From: Cololabis saira | Lineage: Eukaryota > Chordata > Actinopteri > Beloniformes > Belonidae | Assembly (NCBI RefSeq): GCF_033807715.1 | Contig: NC_084597.1 | Span: 10,641,343 to 10,705,342, forward strand | Length of the DNA: 64,000 bases | Direction: 5' to 3' | In this document: piece by piece, positions 22,738-35,571 of the stretch | Position numbering within the stretch: position 1 is the first letter of the stretch | Layout: each line of letters begins with the position of its first letter | Notes under the pieces: model-generated | Seen by the model: the letters and a program-made list of their open reading frames with translations, nothing else | What the model was told of the DNA's origin: nothing | The model's database searches: none | Translations under genes and position numbers: made by a program

Positions 22738-24775
22738 TATGTTGTAGGCAAGTGATAAACAGACACATGGTGTTGCACAAAAGTAACAATGGCTACAACC
22801 ATGTGTTGTTTCAAATGCCATTTCAGTAGTGAAATTAGAAATCACAGTTGTATTTATTAATTTATTCATTCTTTTTTACCAATATGTTTATTGATTTTTG
22901 TCTTTTTTGAGTGAACATACAGTCACAAGCACAGTAACATCCCAAACACCCCTCCTCCCCCCACCCTCAACAGCACAATAAAACAAATACCAACATACAA
23001 TGACAAAATCAAATAATATAATAACCCCCCCCCCCCCAAAAAAAAAAAACACAAAGTTAATAGCTGTCCTGCTTGCTTATCAAAGGCATGCCAGCTTCCA
23101 CCAGTGCCGCCCTTCAAGTTTTAATCATTAATTACAGTCCGATCACTTTCCAGGAACTGCATAAAAGTGTCCCATACAGTTGTATTTATTCAAAGTTGTA
23201 TTAGTACAAACTGCAGATTGTACTAATACAGATTAATGAGGGAATGATAAAGGCAAGCCATTGGCTAAGCTGACTGCCAATCAATGCCCATGTCTTTTAT
23301 TTAGAAGAAAATAAAATATATTTAAAAAAAGAAAAAAAAAAGTTAATTTAAAAAAATTGTCAAAATAATATTTTTTGAAGAGAAAATTAAGTAATTCGGA
23401 TAAACATAATTTTTTTAAAATTGGATCAATGAGTGCAATACGTTTACGTTGTCCTGTAGCAATTAAAGTGTAGTTTAAAGTTAAGGATAGTCAAACATTA
23501 GCAGACTGTTTAAGTTGTGGAATAATGCACATTTAATGATGCAGAACTTCTGTATTTGGGAGACAAATACATCACAGCAATACAGATTGTGATAATGTTA
23601 CATGTTACTCTCTGGCTCAGCTATTTATTGAAAAAGAGGCTTTTTCCCTGCACAACTTGAGTAGTTTCCTCAGGTCATTACAAGATGTTTGTAACATGCT
23701 TTGGTTAAAATATCACTGCAAACAATAATTTACTGCTCTTTTTTAAAAAGAAAAGAAGATAAAACCCCCAAAGAGATTGGTTTCATGGGCTAGAGTGAGC
23801 AGCTTGAATAAACTCAGCATCTCTGTTTTCTGTGGTGTGAATGGTTCTAGCTCTACCAAACACTTTCAACCTACCATGTAAATATGGTCACTATGGTAAA
23901 TATGGTCCCCCAAATTAAGTTACTATCAGAGACCATCCACCTTAGAGTACACACAGAAAACTGTAAAACTAAGCTAATAGAAATGTATTTTCACTTGCAG
24001 TTTTACAGTGAATAAATAAGTGGGAACCCCACCCCATAACCACCCAAACTTCAAGGATCTATTGTAAATATCCCACTGTCAGATACTCCAGGACATCCTT
24101 GTCCAGACTCGTCAGAGCTCTTTTAAAGCTCAAAGTGGACCAGCTCAATAATAAACAAGTGACTGGTAAATACTTGTGTGTTGAACTGGCCTAGATTGGA
24201 AAAACACCACAACAACAGATCAAAACACTTTTTGTAAAAATGTGACTGCCCTGCAAAGTGAATAACAGTTTGACTTTCTTCTCGTCGGTTTTTAGCTCCA
24301 GGTTTAGGGATTTACTTCTTAAAACTAGCACCAAATAATTAGCTATGAGAGGATTAGGTGGAAGTTAGCAGTCATTAGTTGGGGATTTATGCTAATCTTT
24401 TTGTGAAATTCCCTACTGCCGTTTACTGCAAATTATACAAAGAAGGCAAATTTAAAGCCATGGTAATAAATTCTATCCATTTTCCAAACCATAACACTTT
24501 TTTCCCCCAGATTTCAATGAATATTTCTTTACCATTCACTTATAAAAAACAAAAAGATACACGGACTGCTGGGTGGAAGCAAACCACAACAAACATTGCT
24601 CCAGCTAGTCATGAACAGGGAGAGGGTTTTTGCTCATGATAGGATGTTGCTTTTGTGAGGGAACACTGAAAAAAGGGGAAGGAGGAGTTAACGCTGCAGG
24701 TGTTGTTTAAAAAAATAAATAATTCAACAGACGTAGCATCATCCACAAATTACTTACCCTACCTTTAATGCATAT
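22738..24775. other. Intron; possible LINE 3' tail on the minus strand
   Basis: About 22865-23200 has an AATATGTTTATTGATTTT start and a C homopolymer (23026-23037) followed by A's, suggestive of a 3' end of a fish LINE in reverse, but no coding part is visible. The rest shows nothing. Confidence 0.3.
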
Positions 24776-24779
24776 TTAA

Positions 24780-25239
24780 AGGGGAACTATTATGAAAAAC
24801 ATGTTTTTTCTTGCTTTAACATATATAGTGGTCTCCCCTCAGCCTGCCAACTAATTCTGCAGTGTCTGTATAGCCGCCCGGATGATCCATCCAGTGTGAT
24901 GTGTCTTCTACGAGCCATTCAGATTCTGTTCCTGTCATTACGTAACGACAGGAGCGATGCGTGAAACCACGCCCACAACTAACTCCGCCAGCCGGAGCTT
25001 CCGCCATTTTTTCATAGCGGTGTATCGCGTCATTCAGGCAGCCAATCAGCACAGAGCCTCATTATCATAGCCCCGCCCACTCAGAATCCCACATAGATAA
25101 TGAGGTTAGAGAATGGGAAGATAAAGACATGGCTCAGAGGCTGAATTTCTAATTTATTTAGCAAAAACAATCAAAAGCTTGTTTTTAAGACATTCAAGGC
25201 CTGTTTAAAATAGGTATTAGATGCCATAATAGGTCCCCT
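24780..25239. mobile_element. T2/Kolobok-type MITE, short copy (reversed)
   Basis: Ends AGGGGAACTATTATG and CATAATAGGTCCCCT, flanked by TTAA at 24776-24779 and 25240-25243. Reverse orientation relative to 11115-12360, without its GC-rich middle. Confidence 0.9.
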
Positions 25240-25243
25240 TTAA

Positions 25244-26239
25244 ATAACATCAAACATATTAACATTTTGTGTCTTAAATTACAGAAGACAACTCCCTGTA
25301 CAGAATGATTTATAGTTAGCAATAAATAACTAGAGCATTTGTATTTATTATTGTGTTTGAAGTAAATTTCCCGCACTTCAATGAAATTCCTGAGTTGCTT
25401 CATCCTGTTTTCTCTGAGCTGCTTGAACTCAGTTACACAGTTGTTTAAAATGGGGATCTGGCATTTCCCACTGTCACGCTAATTGCTCAAACTGGCCAGT
25501 TTGGCCAGTTTGGCAGATGAAAGTTTCTCACTCCATCCTGCCAGCATGGTTTTTTCTAAATGATCATGCAAAGGCATTTAGCTGATGTCGCTGTGAGCTT
25601 CTTTGAGCACATTTAAAATCAATCAGCCTTTTCGTTGGCTCGCATGGAGAGACAGCATTTCCTTTTGGAAACAACGGCTGTGAAGCTGTTAAACAAGCGT
25701 GCAACAGGATTATGCTGCATACCGTTACCATTACATTACAGCACACTCCCGTTCCTCCTGCCTGTTGGTGCCAGTTTTCTTCCACAGAGGCTGAGTTGCC
25801 CTCTTGGTTGTCAATGTTTAAGAAGATTATCACCTTTTGCATATATAATACTAGTGATTTAGGACACAAGACAGTTTTGGTTCATTTATAAACACACCAC
25901 ACTCAGATATCTCTGCATTTAACTCTTAAAAGAAGTCAAAAATCGGAAAAATACATTATTTGAGAAAAATGTGGTTTGTATTTTCACAGCAAATGAGACT
26001 TAAGTAAATGATCATCTCCAGAGAGGTTAAACTATTTAGTTGAAATTTCATTTTGATGCTCATTTTTCTTTCTTGAGGACATTTAAATGAAATATGATTA
26101 TACCAGTATACAAATTACATATGTAGGTGGACCAACCTATCAAAAACTCACAAAGCAAAGATGATAAGGAGCACTAGAACAACATGGATGCATGTTTTAA
26201 CCAAAAAGTTTGAAAGAGAATCATCTGTTATCCACCTCT
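25244..26239. other. Intron, no gene seen
   Basis: Only a small local repeat, TGGCCAGTTTGGCCAGTTTGG at about 25493-25513. Confidence 0.5.
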
Positions 26240-27092
<853 letters not shown>

Positions 27093-27154
27093 TAGACATA
27101 AGTGTGAGTATTACTGTTCTATATCCCCATATTTTGAAATATCTGTTGCACCAA

Positions 27155-27232
27155 CTACGCCAAAACAAATTCCTTGTATGTCCAGTAAGGTAATTGGCAA
27201 CAAACCTTTTCCTGATTCTGATTCTGATGTAC
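27155..27232 (+). mobile_element. LINE 3' terminus with TGATTC repeats
   Basis: AATTCCTTGTATGTCCAGTA followed by AACCTTTTCCTGATTCTGAT and further TTCTGAT repeats: a fish LINE 3' end with terminal short repeats. Coding part absent. Confidence 0.65.
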
Positions 27233-27788
27233 CAATGACCAATGACATTCCTGGGAGATTGTAAACTTAGGTGGAGATGACCCGGAATATATGAGGAAAA
27301 TCACACTCTCATCTGCCCATAAACAACATACATCAGAGTATCTTCAGATCCTATAACCCATAACTAAGTTACAGGAGTGTGTGCCGAGTGGCATCTGCCA
27401 AGAAAATGTCCATTCCAGTTGTGACCACCGGCTTTAATAAGTGGCCAGCTGCAGACTAGACATTAACTAATGGTCCAAAACAGGTGGAAGACAACAAAGG
27501 ATCCCACTGTGCTGTAATTGCTCGTGAATACCTGGAGCCCTCATACACTTTACTCTGACATGCACCTCTGAAAGCCCAAAGCAGCCACACACAGCATCCC
27601 CCATTTCAGAGCTTGTCAAGCGTGGCACCTGATAATAGGATCACAGAATGGACACTTTAAGTTTGAGATAAATAATCTCACGCTGCTGCTCGCCATCTAT
27701 AGCAACATGAAGTTCCTGTTTTTGAGATTCTAGACCATGAAGCAGCTTAATTGACTGTGAAAACTTTGGTGAGTTACACAGATATAAA
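27233..27788. other. Intron, no gene seen
   Basis: Unique-looking sequence. Confidence 0.5.
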
Positions 27789-27796
27789 CATATAAA

Positions 27797-28487
27797 CAGT
27801 ACTGGAGTTGAGGGGGGATGAGGGGGGATGGCATCCCCCCTGAAATAAAAATGCTCAAAATCATCCCCCCTGTAAAACTGCCATCCCCCCCTTTCCATCC
27901 CTTATGTCATTTCATCAATGAATGTGGTTTTACTGCTATTTCAACATTTAGAGTCATCACCAGAAAAATAACTTATTTTCACCTGTTTCAAGTAAATTTT
28001 CACTCAAAATAAGTAGGAAATTCCACTGGCAGATTTTTCTACTTATTTTAAGTGAAAATCTACTTGAAACAGGTGAAAATTGTTGTTTTTTCCAGTAATG
28101 AGTCTTGTTTTAAGTTTAATGAGATTTTTTTTTACTAAAATGACACATTTTAACTAGAAATAGGACAAATATTCTTGTTAAGATTTTGAGTTTTTGCAGT
28201 GATCCATTTAACTTATCCTGTGAAGGACAGAGTCATATTGATAAGTTCAGAAAACTGTTTTTTATTGTTGTGTTTTGATGTATTTGATATAAGCCCAGTG
28301 GATATTTAAAGCTTACAGAAGGCTGCATTTAACTGCTGCTATGTCATTCCTGCAGTATTTCTGCAGGTGTTTTGGTCAGTGCTATTATTTGTAATATATT
28401 ATATTATTTGAAATCAGCACAAATTATCTGTCCCCATATGATAAAATCCACCATCCCCCCTGATTTTTTATTACAACTCGAGTACTG
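27797..28487. mobile_element. hAT-type MITE (CAGTACTCGAG ends), copy 2
   Basis: Starts CAGTACTGGAGTTGAGGGG and ends CAACTCGAGTACTG; exact 8-bp duplication CATATAAA at 27789-27796 and 28488-28495. GAGGGGGGAT is doubled near the left end. Carries a 5'-deleted CACTGCAAAA module. Confidence 0.92.
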
Positions 28488-28519
28488 CATATAAATATGT
28501 ACAAGAAACACACGTCTTT

Positions 28520-28684
28520 GTTTTAAACAATGTTGCTACACCCACTTCTGCATACTCAGTCATGGGAGTCTGCTGGTACAACCTGGACAGGTAGCCAGTT
28601 ATAGACAAACATGAACAGACAGACACACAAGCTGGGATTCAAACCAGGAACCTCCTTGCTGTGAGGCAACAGCGCTAACCACCC
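28520..28684 (-). mobile_element. tRNA-derived SINE fragment
   Basis: On the minus strand, GGTGGTTAGCGCTGTTGCCT leads to GGTTTGAATCCC, a box B-like motif, and then GGCTACCTGTCCAGGTTGTA, the body of a common fish SINE. Ends are decayed. Confidence 0.65.
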
Positions 28685-29197
28685 CGGTTTAAAAATACCA
28701 GGGTGCTTTCTTTTCTATTTTAAGCATACGATTGTTGAATATGTCCTCTGACTATGAGCCTACGGCAGAGAAAGAGTCTGACTGTGGCTTGTAAGGCAGC
28801 CTAAAGAAAAGCTTACTGTGCTCCATGAAGAAGTTTTCCTTGCTCTTGTAAATTGGCAGCCGCTTACCGTGATGCATCACAAATGTAACACGTTTTGCAT
28901 GACTGAATTAAACACATACACTTCCTTTGCAAGTAAAACAAAGCAATGAACTCAAAGAAAAACACGGCTTACAGCGACCAGCCAATCAAACTGAGCTAAT
29001 CGGTGACAGAGCTGTGATTTCACTGTTGATACATACAGTCTTACATGTCTCTTTATAGAGGAAATGCACATGTTGGTATTGATGATGATGGCATGGTACT
29101 CAGGTTACACCCACCAGGTGTAAAAAAAAACAAAAAAAAAACACCTGATTTAACTATAAACATGCAGAGAAACAGAAAATATCTGCAAAATGGGGAT
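28685..29197. other. Intron, no gene seen
   Basis: Contains an interrupted A-run near 29120-29140 only. Confidence 0.5.
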
Positions 29198-29203
29198 GAA
29201 ATT

Positions 29204-29597
29204 TACGGAGCCCCTCTGGTGACATTTGAAAAAAATAAAATAATGCGTGGCCACGAGATAATCAATGCGTGGCCACGAGTTATTAATGAGTGGCCACGCA
29301 TTATGTGTCTCGTGCCCACGCATTATTTTACTCGTGGATGGCATTATAACCTACTGTCTGGACTTCGTGGATGCAACTTCCTTGGTGGGATGGTTATTCA
29401 TCATTAATAACGGTAATTATAGTCTATTTATATTAAAGAGCAAGAGTATTGTCATGGCGAGATAATCAATGCGTGGCCACGCATCAATAACTCGTGGCCA
29501 CACATTGATTATATCGTGGCCACACATTGATTATCTCGTGGCCATGCATTATTTTTTTTTTTTTTAAATGTCACCAGACATTAAATTTCTCTCCGTA
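29204..29597. mobile_element. TACG-ended MITE with GTGGCCAC repeats
   Basis: Starts TACGGAGCCCCTCTGGTGAC, ends ATTTCTCTCCGTA, flanked by the 6-bp duplication GAAATT (29198-29203, 29598-29603). Inner TIR parts AATAATGCGTGGCCACGAG and CTCGTGGCCATGCATTATT. Multiple copies of the palindrome GTGGCCAC joined by TAATCAATGC. No coding capacity. Confidence 0.85.
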
Positions 29598-29603
29598 GAA
29601 ATT

Positions 29604-31144
29604 TAATGAAAATAACTATATATAAAAAAAGGAAGGAAATGGAGCTGTCGCTGCTGATTTCTTCACACCAGAAACCCGCCCACAGTTACCAGTGTTGCTC
29701 ACCAGCTGCTTGGAAGAGATCGAAGGATTGAAGTCCAGGAAAATATATTCACCCGTCGCTGAGATCTCACAATGCTTAAAAGAATAAAGTTGTGCAAGCA
29801 TAGTTGTGCTGATGCCATCACCTCCAACACAGCCTTGTCTATTGTTATCTTTGTCAACATTTCAAAAATTCACTGCAAATTTTGAAATAGTTTGATTTAA
29901 AACCATTTCAAACCCCAAGCGTTTTCTGAGACACCTGAAAGTTTCACGAAAACCTTTTATTATTCAGAATGAATTTGAGACAACAAGACCCTTGTATTTT
30001 TCTCAATATACATTTCTATATGTTAATTTTTTCCCTTTAACTCATTGGTCCTTATCATTTCGTGATGCTTGAAAGGTTATAAACATGTATGAATTGCAGG
30101 TCTAAACTATACGGGTACCCAACTAATCTAAAGTGTTGAAACTGCACCTGAAACATGCTCAGCGTTTTTTTTCCTCCCTCAGATATGGGTGAGGTAGCAG
30201 TTTCATTGTTTTCAGTTTTTGTGATAAGCCAAACAAACCACCCACTGGTTGCAGCGTCCTTTTCAACAGACGCATGCAGGCAGAGGTTCACACTTTGATG
30301 GTTAGCAGCACAGAAAATGCTGAACTGAAACTTTTGAAGTCTACAGTTCAAATGCTTGAGATGTTGCGTTTTCCGGCTCTCAAAGCAATTTTAAAAGTCC
30401 AACGAGATGACAAAAGAGAACATAATTGCAAGAGTCCAGCCATAAAAAAAAGACAAAAAAATCTCTTCAAACCACTTTACTTCATTAATAAAAAGGGTGT
30501 GATCTTTAAAAGTAAAAAAAAAAGTATCTAAAATAGTCTATATTCACAAAGTGTAAGACTTCTTGTAAAAAATGTTAAGCTCTTCCAGACTTTGATTGTG
30601 TTGCCTGCCAAGAGGAGGAAGCAGCTGCTGCTGGCTCAGAAAACAATGCAGACACTGTAACTACCTTGTTTAACTCAAAATGACAAAGAATATGAGTCAG
30701 ATTTCTCCCGGTGTGTGCATGTGCGTCCGTACATTAACTGAGTAACTTCATGTCGGCTCTCTTTTGTCTGCAAGGGTTGCAGCAAGCAGAGGCAAGTTCA
30801 GATTCAGAAATGTGTTTAATGACAGGCTTCTCAAATATCCGTGCATCATAAATACCTCCAATGTAACAGGAAGTCACTCACTGAGCAGCATGCCACACTA
30901 CACTGCAAAATGTTTGTGCAGTAGTATTAAATGATGACGAGTATTAAGAGTGGTAACTTAAACCTCCATCATGAACTTTGTCATCTTTTCCTTTCACACG
31001 AAGGCACCTTTATTCATTCAGTCCTCAGTATTTCCATCCTCGGATGATCTAATCTCTCCACAAAGAGCTTCTCATACAACAAATACCATTGCATTTGCAG
31101 AAGAGAGTCTCAAAATAGTCAAACCATGCACTTGTTATCGTTAC
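29604..31144. other. Intron, no gene seen
   Basis: No element ends or exon recognised. Confidence 0.5.
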
Positions 31145-31217
31145 CTGGATGTGAAGACAGTAAATCAGATAATCCATACTGTGGTAAACTATGAATTGCC
31201 CGATGAACCACTTCCAT
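31145..31217 (-). CDS. Possible alternative first coding exon of arhgap24
   Basis: On the minus strand an ATG at 31217-31215 in a good start context (GGCATGG) opens 24 codons, MEVVHRAIHSLPQYGLSDLL plus SSHP, and ends CCAG|GTAACG in phase 1, the phase the exon at 16881 needs. An in-frame TAA lies about 50 bases before the ATG. The surrounding 31.1-31.4 kb is repeat-poor and GC-rich. No homologue is remembered; the phase match alone has a one-in-three chance of being coincidence. Confidence 0.28.
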
Positions 31218-31429
31218 GCCTCGTTCACGCTCTCGGTCAAGAAAAAAGGGGGCTTCCTGAGTGGGTTACAGAGTCCTGGCGGCCCCGGGTTAACTTGAGG
31301 ATGGGACTTCCTGACTGGAGAAGCTGCTCTGCCAGTTTTTGGCCCGGCTGGGAATGAGTGAGTGAGCACAGCTGAGAGGGTGTGAAAGGGAACCGGGGGG
31401 AGGGAGGTGAGGTTTGAAGAGGGGGTTGG

Positions 31430-31490
31430 TGAGCACTCACACACACTCACACACACACACTCACACACACTCACACACACACACACACTG
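31430..31490. repeat. (CACA/CTCACA)n microsatellite
   Basis: Imperfect CACACT and CACACA units. Confidence 0.9.
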
Positions 31491-32155
31491 ACACACTCTT
31501 AAGCACTGTATGGGGAACAATAGGCAGATCTCTCTGTAGGCTTTGGTTTAAGAACGCCACAGTTAGACACGGGCCGTAAGCAAACATGGGATTTCCCGTT
31601 TCCGGTGTGATTTCTTTGTTAGCATCCAACCGTTAAAGTCCATAACAATCTCATCATCATGACCGTTTCCATGATGGATTATATACTAATATGAGAATGT
31701 AGACTCAACATTGTTGCATTTTCAACTTCTGTTTAGCTTTAACAACAGGATCATTTCAGCTTGATTTCCATGATCAACTTCAATCAAACATCTAAGGGTG
31801 CGCTCCCTCCAGCCCGGCCGTACCGTGCCATGCCCAGGCACGACCGGCCCTCCCCCCGACTCCCTCACTATCCCACATCCTCACATTTCTCCAGTCTCAA
31901 TCGTGCTTCAGCACGACTACCATTTGTGCATATGTCATCACGTTGTTGCATTAAGTGCCCGTTTGTTTACTGAAAGCAGAGAATTAGCACAATGGAGACC
32001 AACAGAGGAAACGTGATGGCAAGTCCTATCTCATTTTTGAATACGCTGGATTACACTGCTTTGTTTTTAAATGATAGTCACAAAAGCAGCGTAGAGATGA
32101 TGTGGATCTCTATGCTGCTACAGGTCCTCCTCCACATACTGTACATGTGCAGCCA
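31491..32155. other. Intron; possible MITE fragment
   Basis: About 31797-31925 is GC-rich with GTGCCATGCCCAGGCACGAC, resembling a hAT MITE interior, but ends are not seen. Confidence 0.3.
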
Positions 32156-32457
32156 AGAATAATATATAAATAATAATAATGTCATAATCCGTGTATATAT
32201 CACGACCACGGATCCCATTAAATTTGCATAGTACTATATCCGTGGTGTTCCCATTAAAACCTCAATAAAACACTGCTAAACAGCGTTAAAAATGTGTTTT
32301 TACAAACTGACAGTAACAAACAGTACCTTGCGCGACAAAAACGCATAATTTAGCCACTATAACAAAGAATAATATGTAAATAATAATAATGTCATAATCC
32401 GTGTATATATCACGACCACGGATCCCCTTGACTTTGTATGGTACAATATCCGTGGTG
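32156..32457. repeat. Direct repeat pair, about 95 bp at a 210-bp period
   Basis: AATAATAATGTCATAATCCG...ATATCCGTGGTG occurs at about 32156-32250 and 32366-32457. Each copy also has an internal inverted pair CCGTGTATATATCACGACCA / ATATCCGTGG. Confidence 0.8.
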
Positions 32458-32683
32458 CACACACGGAATTATACCACTGTGTTGGTACCATGGAAAATAG
32501 TGGTAAGAGGTCGTGGGCATTTCACGGATTTTTGTGAGATCAGGTTGGTGCAGCCAAATGAAGCAGACTTTAGGGGTCAGTCATGACAAGGGTTTTCCTT
32601 CTCAGACCACGTCTCAGCTGTCACGTCACTTTGCACTTCAAAACATCATGAAAAAAAACACGTATCGTATCTGACTTGGCATG

Positions 32684-33159
32684 CAACGCAACTCCTGCTA
32701 CAGGAGGTTATCTCTCGCCTTGATTACTGTAATGTGCTTTTTGCAGGCCTTTCTTTTTGCCTTGTGAAGTCCAGAATGCTCCATTGCATCTGCTGTTCAT
32801 TACAGCCAAAAGGACACATGCCACACTATTACTCATTAGCGTCCACCGGCCACACGTGGTTGCCCGAATCAAATTTAACTTGCTAATGCTTGCCTGCAGA
32901 GTGACAGCTAGGTCTGCACTCACTTTTTTAATCTGAGTCGTACAGACCTGTGCTGGTCCACAGCGGTCCTTTGAGGACAGCTACATGTTGGTGGATTGAG
33001 CTAGTGAATGGTGTCACCACCACCTCAGAGAATTTCCCCAAGACTCTTTGTCTTTAAACAACTCCTCCTTTGCAAATGCCGCTTTTATTAGCATTTCTGC
33101 ACCTGTTCTATGGTTATTGTGTCATTTAAATCCATTTTACAGTCGTCAAGGAATGGTTT

Positions 33160-33198
<39 letters not shown>

Positions 33199-33392
33199 GA
33201 GAAACAAGGCTGGGATTAAATATGTTTTCTTCTTCCCACTCCCTTTCGAGTGTTGACGAATTCATTTGTATTTTGAACCTGCACCTGATAAACCTGATAA
33301 AAGGTAATTGTTTAATTTTATGTTGCACGCAGGTCACTTATGTTATGTTTATTGCTCGAAATAAATATGAATTGATTGATTAATTGATTTCT
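32684..33392 (+). pseudogene. L2-like LINE C-terminal remnant
   Basis: LLQEVISRLDYCNVLFAGL is the SRLDYCN block found near the C-terminus of L2-clade proteins. Further decayed pieces follow with stops and shifts. The tail at 33330-33392, GAATTGATTGATTAATTGAT, is a short-repeat LINE 3' end. The RT domain is absent. Confidence 0.75.
33158..33198. repeat. (TTTC)n microsatellite
   Basis: About ten CTTT units within the LINE remnant, with no hAT flanks here. Confidence 0.95.
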
Positions 33393-34062
33393 TGATTTTT
33401 GTTAATTGTTGTTCCTCACTATGTATTTTTTTTTTTTTTTTTTTTTTAGATAAAAGCTAAAAAACTGAAAGTAAATGTACATCTTCAGGAGATAAAAACC
33501 AAGAACAGGACCGGGAATGTACACCAGATCTCATGCATGTTGCAGGCTTTAATAATAAAAAGCTATGACTTAAGTAGCAGAGGCCGGCTTTTTATATGTA
33601 TAGTTTACATTTTTAAACCTTCTTTTTTACTTACGTCTTCTTTTGGTTAAAAGATTGACTTTTCATCCTTTCAGTATTCCTGAAACATAACTATTTATTT
33701 AAAAAAAAACTGCATATTTTCATTTTTGCTAATTATTCATACAAGGCGAAGAGTCTTAGGTCCTTGCCAGATTACGTTCCTAATTCCTAGCATCTACGAC
33801 TCATAATGTTTTGGTCCATTATCTGCCAGACCCAAATCTCCCCACACAGCTGCAGGTACAGGTGTGGCTCAAGTGTGAAACAAGTTCATGCATCCGGGTT
33901 TTTAAACTATTCTGGAAACAAAGGGTCTGCCGGACATTTTACTTTAGTTTTTACTGGTCAATATAATAAAACCTAAATCATGATCTCAATCAGACCGTAA
34001 TTTAGTCGCATCCTTGATCTCATTTTTAACACTAGACAATAAAAGTGTACAGTTAAAATCTT
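33393..34062. other. Intron, no gene seen
   Basis: Poly-T at 33427-33448; otherwise featureless. Confidence 0.5.
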
Positions 34063-34070
34063 CACACGTG

Positions 34071-34769
34071 CAGAGATGTCAAGTAACAAAGTACAAATAC
34101 TTTACGTTACTTAAGTAGAAATTTTGGTTATCTATACTTCACTGGAGTAATTATTTTTCAGACGACTTTTTACTTTTACTCCTTACATTTTCACGCAATT
34201 ATCTGTACTTTTTACTCCATACATTTTAAAAACAGCCTCGTTACTCTATTTCATTTCGGCCTTTAAAAAAAAACTATCCAGTTAAATTGCTCCATCCGGA
34301 TAGAGTGAATTTGGTTGTGGTTGTTTCAGATGTTCTTGTCCAGTTTTGTTCTTACATCCGTTCCCTCAGATTCCTGCAACTAAACTTGGATGTACATTCC
34401 AATAAAGGTTAGGATAAATGATAACATGCCTCTGAAGTTTGACTTTTTGCCCCATTACAATACTTATAGGCAACTAGTCATCATATCTCCTGCTCTCTGA
34501 AACACATGTTAATGCTCAATAGTCACATATATGGTTCTTTAATATATTTGCATTATACTAAGATGCATTCATTTTCAATGGCTTTTGTCCTTAATGGCTT
34601 TTTCCCCCTTACATTACTTTTACTTTTATACTTTAAGTAGTTTTGAAACCAGTACTTTTACTTGAGTAAAAAACTTGAGTTGATACTTCAACTTCTACAG
34701 GAGTATTTTTAAACTCTAGTATCTATACTTCTACCTGAGTAATGAATGTGAATACTTTTGACACCTCTG
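34071..34769. mobile_element. Tol2-like hAT MITE, uninterrupted copy
   Basis: Starts CAGAGATGTCAAGTAAC, ends ACTTTTGACACCTCTG; exact 8-bp duplication CACACGTG at 34063-34070 and 34770-34777. The AAGTA/ACTTTTACT subterminal words recall Tol2 and relatives. This copy serves as the empty-site reference for the nested copies at 46965-48050 and 54050-55106. Confidence 0.93.
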
Positions 34770-34777
34770 CACACGTG

Positions 34778-35563
34778 TCACAATTCTGAATTGTTTTTCA
34801 AGTGGTTAGATTAAACATACGGCTTATAATTAAACTTTTAATGGTGCGGACATGTTTTATGGACTAAATCCATTTTAGAAAGGGACTTTGTGTTTTATGC
34901 ACTGCTTGGCAATAAAATAAATAATGAAATAATGAAAATAGTAGCCACTATTGTTCACTCCTATTCATAAAACTATCCATTTAATAGAAGCTTGTCATGC
35001 TGCACAGCCTCCTTGTGTGCTGTCCGCCCCTGCAGCTATATCTTCCCACGTATCAGTAACAGGTGTCCCGTTTCCCTCCACCCCCAGTAAGGTATCGATG
35101 GCTAATTGTCTTCCTGGTGTCATGGTGGTCCCAGCCTGTCAATAGACATAATCTCAAACCCACGACATTAGCTTCCACCAGAGTCCCCGAAGACATTATC
35201 CGGTAGAGAACACAGAGTCCATAGACCTGCGATGGCTATCTAATACCGTCTGATGCCGAATGAGTAGCAACGTGAATAGCAGCCGGGAGGTCAATGAGGA
35301 CAAGGATTGTTTAGCCTCCCTGTCTCTTTACAGGCGCCTATAGGGGAGTGTGTAACCGTGGCACCGAAAAATGGAGACATCATGACCATATCATGTCTCT
35401 ATTCGATCCTCTCTTTGGTGCTGAAAAGCTCAAACATGATACTTTCACTGCTCGAGGCAACAAGACACAATCCTGGAAGTTAAAGTGAAACGTCAGCAGC
35501 TTTAAGCTGTTTGATTTTTAGATTTTAAAATTGATAAAAAGTCTCCCTGATAGAAATAAAGAG
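34778..35563. other. Intron, no gene seen
   Basis: Repeat-poor. Moderate GC at 35000-35420 but no splice-bounded frame recognised. Confidence 0.45.
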
Positions 35564-35571
35564 GTCCTGCC

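Noticed and set aside
24816..25052. Similar short frames in the T2-like MITE copies (EAPAGGVSCGR; also 62672-62866)
   Set aside because: Similarity comes from shared MITE sequence. There is no codon-level conservation beyond that, no domain, and frames differ in length.
31049..31486. 145-codon minus-strand frame over the GC-rich patch
   Set aside because: Its start is microsatellite translation (Cys/Val/Ser). The alternative frame with an ATG and a phase-1 donor is the better candidate here.
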